A stretch of DNA of 13,712 bases from Bacteroidetes bacterium UBA3022 (GTDB lineage: Bacteria; Bacteroidota; Bacteroidia; Chitinophagales; BACL12). The position numbers and the translations under genes are program-made. Every line of letters starts with the position of its first letter. Position 1 is the first letter of the stretch. Below, piece after piece: positions 7,049 through 13,228 of this stretch. Below the pieces are notes generated by a model. That model was not told the DNA's origin. It did no database searches and worked only from the letters and a program-made list of their open reading frames with translations. The stretch covers positions 1 to 13,712 of the forward strand of contig DDYY01000045.1 of NCBI GenBank assembly GCA_002346225.1. Reading direction: 5' to 3'.

Positions 7049-8266
7049 TTACTCCAAATCCGTACTCAGCGTAAACCGGCAAATGCGGCCATTGCCCTTA
7101 TCAGCCACATACACTACCCTTCTCAAATAAGCCACCCCGCTGGGCTCCCTGAATTGGAAGGGGCCTTCGCCCGTGCCACCGAAACTGGCAATAATTTGCT
7201 TAGTGCCGGTACTACCGGGAGGAGGATTAACGCCTTCATATCCCCTGCGGGTGAACTGATACAGTGAGTCGCGTTCGGCATCGACTACGAAAATATAACC
7301 TGTAAAGTCAGGTGCAGCATATACATCAGCCGGATTGCTGAACCTGCCGGGTTCATAGAGGAACCTGTCTGCCTTGCTCAGGTCTATACTCGCAAGCAAT
7401 GCATTTTCGCCATAGGTGATACCGGCTTCTGCATCAAAATTCTGCTGGATCCACAGCACTTTATAGGCAGCATCTTCAGCGGTAAGTGTTACCAGAAAAT
7501 CGGGCGATGTACTGATTCCTGAAAGCGTTTGAGGTGGTGCAGCAAATGCTACAACGGAAGACATATTCCACACCGAGCGCAGGTTAGATGATACCGGACT
7601 CAAGCCATTGGCATAAGAAGTATTGACACCTTCGTCCGTAAAAATCAATACGGCATTATCTGTCCGGGCGATACCTGCCAGGTCGTTGCGCGGTCCTTTT
7701 CTAGCGATGTACAAGGTATTATCCGCCAGGGTGGTTACACCGGTAAATTCCACCAGCTCATCATCTGCACCGCGAAAGCTTGTGATGTTTCTGCTCACAT
7801 CGCAAAATGGATGTATCAGCGTATCTACTATACTGACGTTGCCGGTGGCTGTACCTGTCAATCGGTACACTGCTGCCAGGTTCTCGTCCACTCCGTCGCC
7901 ATCCACATCTATGTCGATTCTTCCTGCCACATAAGTGTGCAGGCGCCTGTCCTGGCAAACATCAGTTGCTCCCTGAATAAAGATGATGTCTTTCAGATTG
8001 CCTGCCTGATCCATTACATTCAATCCGTTGTCATCTATTACGTAAATCATCTCATCGTATCCGCAGTACACATCTACCGGATTGGAAAAACCGGTCCAGA
8101 AAGGCAGCACAGGGACATAGCCTACTTCTGCAGGCACCAGTTCAGGGTCGATGGCCCCTTCTTCAAAAATCTCTTTGGTGATATCATCCTCTCTCGTGCC
8201 GAAAAGAAAATCGCAGGATGCGCATACAATCGATATAAGAATAATAATATATGTACTTTTCTTCAT
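7049..8266 (-). CDS. NHL-repeat beta-propeller lipoprotein
   Basis: The 405-residue protein begins with a lipoprotein-type signal (MKKSTYIIILISIVCASC, probable lipidated Cys18), so it should be anchored in a membrane, probably the outer one. The body looks like an NHL/TolB-type beta-propeller. Two clear blades are FSNPADVYAAPD..GYIFVVDAERDSLYQF (309-338) and FREPSGVAYLRRVVYVADKGNGRICRF (372-398), and an early FSNPVDVY..EMIYVIDDNGLNVMD (60-86) is a third. Residues 117-129 carry an EF-hand-like DIDVDGDGVDE loop that may bind calcium. Start choice: ATG at 8266 shares its A with the TAA stop of the upstream PorV-like gene (TAATG), a classic coupling arrangement; an ATG two codons earlier (8272) is the alternative. 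The substrate or partner is unknown. Tight coupling suggests it works with the outer-membrane protein encoded upstream. Confidence 0.8.
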   Translation of the reverse strand: MKKSTYIIILISIVCASCDFLFGTREDDITKEIFEEGAIDPELVPAEVGYVPVLPFWTGFSNPVDVYCGYDEMIYVIDDNGLNVMDQAGNLKDIIFIQGATDVCQDRRLHTYVAGRIDIDVDGDGVDENLAAVYRLTGTATGNVSIVDTLIHPFCDVSRNITSFRGADDELVEFTGVTTLADNTLYIARKGPRNDLAGIARTDNAVLIFTDEGVNTSYANGLSPVSSNLRSVWNMSSVVAFAAPPQTLSGISTSPDFLVTLTAEDAAYKVLWIQQNFDAEAGITYGENALLASIDLSKADRFLYEPGRFSNPADVYAAPDFTGYIFVVDAERDSLYQFTRRGYEGVNPPPGSTGTKQIIASFGGTGEGPFQFREPSGVAYLRRVVYVADKGNGRICRFTLSTDLE

Positions 8267-9258
8267 TACCATCCTATTTGTAACCCGATGCGGTTGACCG
8301 GTCCCAGCTGGGGCAGCACCTGAAATCCATAGTCCAATTGTATCCTTCCAAAATAGCGCTGCAATTGCAATCCGAATCCGAATGCCGGCCATGCGCTGAG
8401 GTCAGTAGCGAACTGATATCCTGTGCGTACAAACAGCAATTGCTTCCAGCCATATTCTACGCCGAGGGAATAGGTTTCATTATTGTCCGTTGGGTGATTG
8501 AGCTGTGCCGCAGCGGTAAGCATATGTATGTCGGTCTTGACGGCATCCCAGGCAAAGCCCAGCCGGAAAACTGTCGGCACACCTACATCTTCAAAGTCCA
8601 CTTGGGTAGTTGTATCCGTAATACTGAGGTAGGTAATCTCTCCTGCGGGTGTGGTATTAAAACCGAAATTGCTGAGTCCCACCGCGAAGCGTGTATTGGC
8701 AATGCCGATATCGTACTGAAAGCCCAGGTCGAGTAATACGTTCTGATTGTGGACAGTCGCCAGGTCTTCGCGCACATATTTGAGTGTGATTCCAAAACTA
8801 AATGCATTGGTGAGCACCTGTGCCCAACTGAAAGCTGCTGCCATGTTCACTGGCCGAAAGGTTTGTCCATTTCCGAGCGGCATAAATTCCGTAGTCACCG
8901 GCATTTCACCGGCATCGAGGTATTGCAGGGAGGCACCCAGCAAAGTATTCTCATCCAGGCGCCACACCACCCCTCCAAAGTATTGCTGTATATCAGCGGG
9001 ATAAGCCGTATGTGCTACCATGGTATGCCACCGGTTGCTATCCAGTTGCGTGAGTCCGGCTGCGTTCCAGAACAATGAACCCATGTCATCGGCGACGGCC
9101 AGGTAGGTTTCTCCCAATCCGCTGGAACGGGCATCCGGGGCTATCTTTAGAAATTGCCAGCCGGTGGTAGCGGTCCTGGAGTCCCCGTAAGTAGGCAGAA
9201 GCTGGGCCTGCAAAGGGAAAGCCGCCAACAGGATGAGGTATATCAAACACCGGTGCAT
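8266..9258 (-). CDS. PorV/PorQ family outer-membrane protein
   Basis: The 330-residue protein has a signal peptide (MHRCLIYLILLAAFPLQAQ, residues 1-19). It carries the family N-terminus FLKIAPDARSSGLGETYLAVADDMGSLFWNAAGL (36-69), close to the FLKIG.GARA.GMG..VA.ADD....WNPAGL pattern of PorV/PorQ/UPF0164 proteins. The remainder alternates amphipathic strands (such as FGGVVWRL, LLGASLQYLD, FSFGITLKYV, FAVGLSNFG, YSLGVEYGW, FVRTGYQF, FGFGLQLQRY, IQLDYGFQV) and ends on an aromatic residue, as expected of a FadL-like outer-membrane beta-barrel. Known PorV helps T9SS cargo leave the translocon; this paralogue's job is not shown. ATG at 9258 is preferred over an upstream TTG at 9276, because it starts a good signal peptide and lies 4 bases after a -7-like element. 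It is translationally coupled to the NHL lipoprotein downstream. Confidence 0.82.
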   Translation of the reverse strand: MHRCLIYLILLAAFPLQAQLLPTYGDSRTATTGWQFLKIAPDARSSGLGETYLAVADDMGSLFWNAAGLTQLDSNRWHTMVAHTAYPADIQQYFGGVVWRLDENTLLGASLQYLDAGEMPVTTEFMPLGNGQTFRPVNMAAAFSWAQVLTNAFSFGITLKYVREDLATVHNQNVLLDLGFQYDIGIANTRFAVGLSNFGFNTTPAGEITYLSITDTTTQVDFEDVGVPTVFRLGFAWDAVKTDIHMLTAAAQLNHPTDNNETYSLGVEYGWKQLLFVRTGYQFATDLSAWPAFGFGLQLQRYFGRIQLDYGFQVLPQLGPVNRIGLQIGW

Positions 9259-9262
9259 CCTG

Positions 9263-9270
9263 CAAAGAAA
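9263..9270 (-). promoter_or_regulatory. -7-like promoter element of the PorV-like operon
   Basis: On the - strand TTTCTTTG is followed by CAGG and then the ATG at 9258. It differs from TAnnTTTG at one position (A to T), but shares the CTTTGCAG context with the elements before heme A synthase and rfbA. Its position implies a transcript starting at about the start codon. No -33 box is evident. Confidence 0.45.
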
Positions 9271-9419
9271 CAGCAAATAGGGCGTTTTTATGTAAATTCT
9301 GCCTTAACATTTCACCTGTTGCTGTTGCAGGAGCAGATGAGCTACTATGTGCCTACCAACAGGTTCCAATGAAGCATATCCGGGAATAGTCTGAACTTAG
9401 CAACTCTAAAAAGTACCTT

Positions 9420-10052
9420 ATGCTGGATGCATCTATCACAGAATATATTGAGCAACACACGAGTCCTGAAGCACCTGTCCTCGCCGAACTGAACCGCATG
9501 ACCCATCTGAAAGTACTGCAGCCCCGCATGCTGAGCGGACATGTACAGGGAAAATTCCTGGAGTTCCTCAGTGCCATGTCGGGTGCCCAGCGGATTGTAG
9601 AAATCGGCACTTACACCGGGTACAGTGCCATATGCCTTGCCAGGGGGATGCGCGGCGGCCGGCTCACCACCATTGATATCGATGAAGAACGCACACCGAT
9701 GGTGAAAGAATATATCCAAAAGGCAGGACTGGAAGCTGTCATTGAAGTATTGAATGGCCATGCCGCAGACATTCTGCCCGGGCTGGAAGGACCTTTCGAT
9801 ATGGTCTTTATCGATGCCGATAAAAAAAACTACAGCTTGTATTTCGACCTCGTCATTGATAAGATGGCGACTGGAGGATGGATCATTGCCGATAACACCT
9901 TGTGGAGCGGAAAGGTGACAGACCCTACACAGAATGATAAGGATACCCTTGCCATCAGGGCTTACAATAAAAAAGTACAAGACGACCCCCGGGTAGAAAA
10001 TGTGCTGCTTTCTGTGCGCGATGGTCTAATGATTGCCCGAAAAAATGGATAA
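9420..10052 (+). CDS. SAM-dependent O-methyltransferase (family 3, catechol/caffeoyl-CoA type)
   Basis: The 210-residue cytoplasmic enzyme has the length and motif order of bacterial class I O-methyltransferases of the caffeoyl-CoA family. RMLSGHVQGKFLEFL (36-50) precedes the SAM-binding motif VEIGTYTGYSAICLA (60-74). TTIDIDEER holds the acidic residue that contacts the SAM ribose. FDMVFIDADKKNY (126-138) and GWIIADNTLWSGKV (153-166) carry the metal-binding aspartates and asparagine (D132/D134 region, D158, N159), and DGLMIARK closes the fold. Such enzymes methylate catechol-like hydroxyls in a Mg-dependent way; the real substrate here is unknown. The gene diverges from the PorV-like gene. 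An A-rich aaaaagtacc ends 2 bases before the ATG, and no TAnnTTTG element is seen. Confidence 0.88.
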   Translation: MLDASITEYIEQHTSPEAPVLAELNRMTHLKVLQPRMLSGHVQGKFLEFLSAMSGAQRIVEIGTYTGYSAICLARGMRGGRLTTIDIDEERTPMVKEYIQKAGLEAVIEVLNGHAADILPGLEGPFDMVFIDADKKNYSLYFDLVIDKMATGGWIIADNTLWSGKVTDPTQNDKDTLAIRAYNKKVQDDPRVENVLLSVRDGLMIARKNG

Positions 10053-10101
10053 GCCACATTTTTGGTGGATAATACGCAGCAGCTTCCCTCCGTTTGCAGC
10101 C

Positions 10102-10109
10102 TACATTTG
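10102..10109 (+). promoter_or_regulatory. Bacteroidota -7 promoter element of the glucosaminidase gene
   Basis: TACATTTG is an exact TAnnTTTG match, 18 bases before the ATG at 10128. A second, weaker TCCGTTTGCAG lies at 10089-10099. No -33 box is clear. It would give a leader of about 10 bases. Confidence 0.5.
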
Positions 10110-10127
10110 ATTGGGCAATAATGCCTT

Positions 10128-11486
10128 ATGCCTATGAGGAGAATACTATTGGTTGTGGTGGCATTTGCTGCGTGGTTCCGAGTTCAGGCCGGTGAACCCA
10201 GTAAAGCCATACTGGATTACATTGAGCGCTACCGTTACATCGCTGTGGAAGAGATGATCAACCACGGTATTCCCGCGAGCATCACGCTGGCACAGGGTAT
10301 TCTGGAATCCGGAGCAGGTCAAAGTGAACTGGCCCGTCAATCCAATAATCATTTTGGCATCAAATGTCACACCGGCTGGACCGGCGACAGGGTATTTTAC
10401 GACGACGATGCGAAGGGAGAATGTTTTCGCAAATACGATAATGCTGAAGAATCTTTTCACGACCACTCTTATTTCCTGACCTCCAGAACGCGCTATGCAG
10501 AACTCTTCACCCTTGACCCTACCGATTACAAAGGCTGGGCGAAAGGGCTGAAGAAAGCAGGCTATGCTACCAATCCGGAATACGCCGAAAGACTCATTAA
10601 AATTATTGAAGACTACGACCTCCATATTTACGACAAGCTCACCCCCGACCAGCTGCTGGCCATGGAAGACCACAAGAAGATGGAGACCGACCCCGAACCG
10701 GAACCCGGTCCCTATGGAGAAGTGGCTGAGGCAAAAGGATATGGAAAAGGCGTCTTTTACTTCAACCGCATCCCTACCATCATTGTGCAACAAGGCGACA
10801 CCCCTGAGTCCATTGCAGAAAGGCATCCCGGACGGCTGCAACAATTGTTGAAATACAACGATATCACGGCCAGTACCCGCCTGGAACCCGGTACTAAATT
10901 CTACCTGCAACCCAAGCGCAATAAGGGTATTAATAAAGTAGTGACTGTAAAAGAAGGAGCTACCATGTGGACCATTTCCCGCGATGAAGGGGTCAAATTA
11001 TCCCGCCTCTACAAATACAACAGACTGGAACCGGGACAAGAACCTGCTACAGGTGAGGTCATCTTTTTAAGAAAGAAAAGGGATACAGCTCCTGCATTGC
11101 AGAAAAGCAAAAAAGAAACTCCGGCTACCCGCGTTCAAAAAGAAAAGCCATCGACGAAGGTAAAAGAGGAAGCAACGCCCGATCCTAATAAGAACAATAT
11201 CATCATGGAATTTGAAGGGGAAGACAGCAGTGATGCTGTAGAAGATGAGGGAACTATAAAAGTGCAGATCCCGACTCCGAAAGCCACCCCGGAAAACACG
11301 GAGATGACTGCCCCGGTAAAACAGGAACCTCAGCTTTCGCCTGTATTGCATACCGTTGCACCGAAAGAAACCCTGTATGGACTTTCCAAGCAGTATGGTA
11401 CTACCGTGGAACAACTGCAAAAGTGGAACAACATCAGCGACAATGCCATCAGCATAGGTCAGCAATTAATTGTCGGGTACAAATAG
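10128..11486 (+). CDS. Secreted GH73 glucosaminidase with LysM domains
   Basis: The 452-residue protein starts with a signal peptide (residues 1-21, RRILLVVVAFAAWFRVQAG). Residues 27-168 are a GH73 mannosyl-glycoprotein endo-beta-N-acetylglucosaminidase domain that cuts peptidoglycan glycan strands. ITLAQGILESGAGQSELA holds the probable catalytic Glu60, followed by NNHFGIKC (73-80), the FRKYDNAEESFHDHSYFL segment and GLKKAGYATNPEYAERLI. Three LysM-type peptidoglycan-binding modules follow: a weak one at about 217-261, one at about 270-315 (VVTVKEGATMWTISRDEGV) and a typical one at 407-450 (HTVAPKETLYGLSKQYGTTVEQLQ). A Lys/Pro/Glu-rich low-complexity linker spans 317-403. It acts in the periplasm, probably in wall remodelling. 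The start may be M1 or M3 (10134), which give equally good signal peptides. hpt follows after 15 bases. Confidence 0.92.
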   Translation: MPMRRILLVVVAFAAWFRVQAGEPSKAILDYIERYRYIAVEEMINHGIPASITLAQGILESGAGQSELARQSNNHFGIKCHTGWTGDRVFYDDDAKGECFRKYDNAEESFHDHSYFLTSRTRYAELFTLDPTDYKGWAKGLKKAGYATNPEYAERLIKIIEDYDLHIYDKLTPDQLLAMEDHKKMETDPEPEPGPYGEVAEAKGYGKGVFYFNRIPTIIVQQGDTPESIAERHPGRLQQLLKYNDITASTRLEPGTKFYLQPKRNKGINKVVTVKEGATMWTISRDEGVKLSRLYKYNRLEPGQEPATGEVIFLRKKRDTAPALQKSKKETPATRVQKEKPSTKVKEEATPDPNKNNIIMEFEGEDSSDAVEDEGTIKVQIPTPKATPENTEMTAPVKQEPQLSPVLHTVAPKETLYGLSKQYGTTVEQLQKWNNISDNAISIGQQLIVGYK

Positions 11487-11490
11487 TACT

Positions 11491-11498
11491 TATCTTTG
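11491..11498 (+). promoter_or_regulatory. Bacteroidota promoter of hpt (-33 and -7 elements)
   Basis: TATCTTTG is an exact TAnnTTTG match, ending 3 bases before the ATG at 11502. A TTG at 11470-11472 sits 18 bases upstream, close to the usual spacing for a -33 box. The arrangement predicts a leaderless transcript, and the promoter partly overlaps the end of the preceding glucosaminidase gene. Thus hpt probably has its own promoter despite the short gap. Confidence 0.6.
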
Positions 11499-11501
11499 GG
11501 T

Positions 11502-12014
11502 ATGCTACCCGGAATTAAAGAAGTAGTTTTTTCCGCCGAAGTCATCGACGCTGCCGTTGAACAAGTCGCAACTGAACTGACCCAGCGATATGCCGGCAAG
11601 GATCCTCTTTTTCTCATTGTGATGAATGGTGCCTATGTATTTGCTGCTGACCTCCTGCGCCGTTTCAACCACCCTTGCTCCATGGTATTTATTCAAATAA
11701 AAAGCTACCGTGGCACCAGCAGATATGTGCTGGATGCAGATGAAAGCCATATCCCCGACCTGACCAACAGGCATGTCATTATTATTGAAGACATAGTCGA
11801 TTCAGGAGCAACACTGGCATGGCTCCAACAGCAGATCACCGGGCAAAACGCTGCCTCTGTCTTTAGCGTTGCACTGCTGAATAAGCTGGTACCGCATGCT
11901 GCAGATGCCGATCTATATGCTTTGGAAGTAGATGATCGTTTTATTGTCGGCTACGGACTGGATGTAGACGGCCGCTTCCGCAACCTGCCCTTTATCGGGG
12001 TGATGGAAGACTGA
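11502..12014 (+). CDS. hpt: Hypoxanthine phosphoribosyltransferase
   Basis: This cytoplasmic purine-salvage enzyme converts hypoxanthine (and guanine) plus PRPP into IMP (or GMP). The 170-residue length is near the usual 175-180. The PRPP-binding motif VIIIEDIVDSGATL (92-105) with the acidic pair E96/D97 is intact. Also visible are FLIVMNGAYVFAADLLRR (37-54), the flexible-loop SYRGTS (68-73) and the purine-binding VDDRFIVGYGLDVDGRFRNLP (143-163). ATG at 11502 is preferred: an in-frame TTG at 11496 falls inside the -7 element and would add two residues. The 3' end faces the convergent membrane-protein gene with only 6 bases between stop codons and no hairpin, so the two transcripts probably overlap. 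Confidence 0.94.
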   Translation: MLPGIKEVVFSAEVIDAAVEQVATELTQRYAGKDPLFLIVMNGAYVFAADLLRRFNHPCSMVFIQIKSYRGTSRYVLDADESHIPDLTNRHVIIIEDIVDSGATLAWLQQQITGQNAASVFSVALLNKLVPHAADADLYALEVDDRFIVGYGLDVDGRFRNLPFIGVMED

Positions 12015-12020
12015 TACAGG

Positions 12021-12770
12021 CTACTCGGATTTTTCCTCTTGTGATTCCTCCTTCCACAACTGCTTCCATACCAGCTTTTCCCTGTTTTCATTGGTCTTGT
12101 ACGACAACATATCGACAGCGGTTTTCATCAATACAAAAAAGGAGGAGAACAGAATGGGTGCTGCCTTTTGCTCCGAGCCAAAAAGCTTTTCGCCTAAGAA
12201 TGAGGTAGATACAGCTCCCAGCACAATTACAATGTGCATCACAATAGAACGTCCGTCAAAGGGCACTGCCAGTTCAGATGTGGAGGTTTCATGCTCCATG
12301 CCCGACAACCGCCAGGTGATAAAGTCAATCAGGTAATAGGCAAATACAACGACTATACTCACCTGCATGAATGTATCCAGAAAAAAGATAATCTCCACCG
12401 CAGTGCTATAGCCATCCTGACCTGCGCTGTACATTCCGATAAATACAATTATAAAAACCAAATATATAAAAAGCGTGAAGAAGCGAATAGATATGTAAGT
12501 CGCCATCAATTTTGGTTTGTTATTAACATCGGCGACAGTTTGCACTTCATTGTTGATTTTCCAGTTGGGATTAGGTACTCCCGGCTTCTTAGCCCTGCGC
12601 ATTTTCAGGATATTGAAAATGCTCATGATAACGGTTTCCCACCAGTAGATATAGATAATGGCGAAGAAGCTCCAGTGGAAGAAAAGCACCCCTACCAGGG
12701 GGAAGATATTCATCACCAGCAAGGTAGGCAGTACCGGAAACCTGGGGTCGTTAGGAGAGGAAGCTGCCAT
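12021..12770 (-). CDS. Multi-pass membrane protein, possibly DUF6498 family
   Basis: The 249-residue protein has about six hydrophobic spans, roughly at residues 13-31, 33-55, 93-115, 124-153, 173-194 and 205-222, separated by short polar loops. The C-terminal tail (227-249) is highly charged (KQLWKEESQEEKSE). The early IYIYWWETVIMSIFNILKM segment, followed by a basic loop, recalls the DUF6498 family of uncharacterised bacterial membrane proteins; this assignment is from memory and tentative. There is no signal peptide beyond the first span and no catalytic motif I can name, so the function is unknown. The ATG at 12770 lies 4 bases after the stop of the small exported protein, so the two are cotranscribed. 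Confidence 0.78.
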   Translation of the reverse strand: MAASSPNDPRFPVLPTLLVMNIFPLVGVLFFHWSFFAIIYIYWWETVIMSIFNILKMRRAKKPGVPNPNWKINNEVQTVADVNNKPKLMATYISIRFFTLFIYLVFIIVFIGMYSAGQDGYSTAVEIIFFLDTFMQVSIVVVFAYYLIDFITWRLSGMEHETSTSELAVPFDGRSIVMHIVIVLGAVSTSFLGEKLFGSEQKAAPILFSSFFVLMKTAVDMLSYKTNENREKLVWKQLWKEESQEEKSE

Positions 12771-12774
12771 GCAC

Positions 12775-13158
12775 TTACGGGACTATTGATCGTAAATACT
12801 CCAGACCGTCGGCACTGAGCTGACGGGTTTCAATACTTTGCCCGTAATCGTATATCACATGCTGACAATCATCTGTCAAATTGAAATCCATACGGACGGA
12901 ACCGGCTTCCGTAAAAAACAATATGTATCCATCGTAGCCGCATTCGTAAATAGGAGTGGGTTCATCGGTAATGTAACTCTTAAACTTGCGAATCTGCTTC
13001 TTGTCGGTAATATCGGTATAGTCGCCCAGATTCGAATTGAATACCACCTGTATGCGCTCCGTTTGCTTGACCAGTTCGCTCACTTCTGTCACCGGCTCAC
13101 AGCGCGTCAGCATGGTCACCATAAATAGCAGGTAAGTACCCAGTATGATCCTATACAT
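12775..13158 (-). CDS. Small exported hypothetical protein, possible lipoprotein
   Basis: The 127-residue protein starts with a hydrophobic signal (MYRIILGTYLLFMVTMLTRC). The LTRC could be a lipobox, but Arg just before the Cys is unusual, so it may instead be a cleaved or anchored signal. The mature part is acidic, with short strand-like stretches (RIQVVFNS, GYILFFTEAGSVRMDFN, CQHVIYDYG) and conserved-looking Cys pairs (CEPV, YECGYDG, DDCQ). I do not recognise the family. It lies 4 bases upstream of the multi-pass membrane protein gene and diverges from the sugar dehydrogenase. A TATCTTTA just upstream is a probable -7 element. The ATG at 13158 is the only sensible start. Confidence 0.7.
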   Translation of the reverse strand: MYRIILGTYLLFMVTMLTRCEPVTEVSELVKQTERIQVVFNSNLGDYTDITDKKQIRKFKSYITDEPTPIYECGYDGYILFFTEAGSVRMDFNLTDDCQHVIYDYGQSIETRQLSADGLEYLRSIVP

Positions 13159-13162
13159 CGCC

Positions 13163-13170
13163 TAAAGATA
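13163..13170 (-). promoter_or_regulatory. -7-like promoter element of the small exported protein operon
   Basis: On the - strand TATCTTTA differs from TAnnTTTG only in the last base and ends 4 bases before the ATG at 13158. This is the same close spacing seen for heme A synthase, the PorV-like gene and hpt. No -33 box is evident. Confidence 0.4.
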
Positions 13171-13213
13171 ATTCATTTTACAGGCTCGAAAAGCAGGGAT
13201 AGGGTATTTTGAT

Positions 13214-13221
13214 TATTTTTA
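13214..13221 (+). promoter_or_regulatory. Weak -7-like element of the sugar dehydrogenase gene
   Basis: TATTTTTA has one mismatch to TAnnTTTG and lies 7 bases before the ATG at 13229. The region is A/T-rich, so a chance match is possible. Confidence 0.3.
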
Positions 13222-13228
13222 AAGTCCC

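Noticed and set aside
5881..7074. 397-codon open frame on the + strand opposite the lysine 6-dehydrogenase-like gene
   Set aside because: It is antisense to a gene with clear family motifs. Its translation is rich in His, Cys and Phe without a recognisable domain, as expected of a shadow frame.
9345..9980. 211-codon open frame on the - strand opposite the O-methyltransferase
   Set aside because: The + strand frame has intact SAM and metal-binding motifs; the antisense product shows no domain.
10055..10069. Small inverted repeat ccac...gtgg after the O-methyltransferase gene as a terminator
   Set aside because: The stem is only 4 bp and no T run follows.
10146..10910. 254-codon open frame on the - strand opposite the GH73/LysM gene
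   Set aside because: It overlaps the catalytic and LysM domains of a well-supported gene and shows no signal or motif of its own.
12234..12818. 194-codon open frame on the + strand opposite the membrane protein
   Set aside because: The - strand frame encodes regular membrane spans and fits a 4-base operon spacing. The + strand product is a His/Asp-rich shadow.
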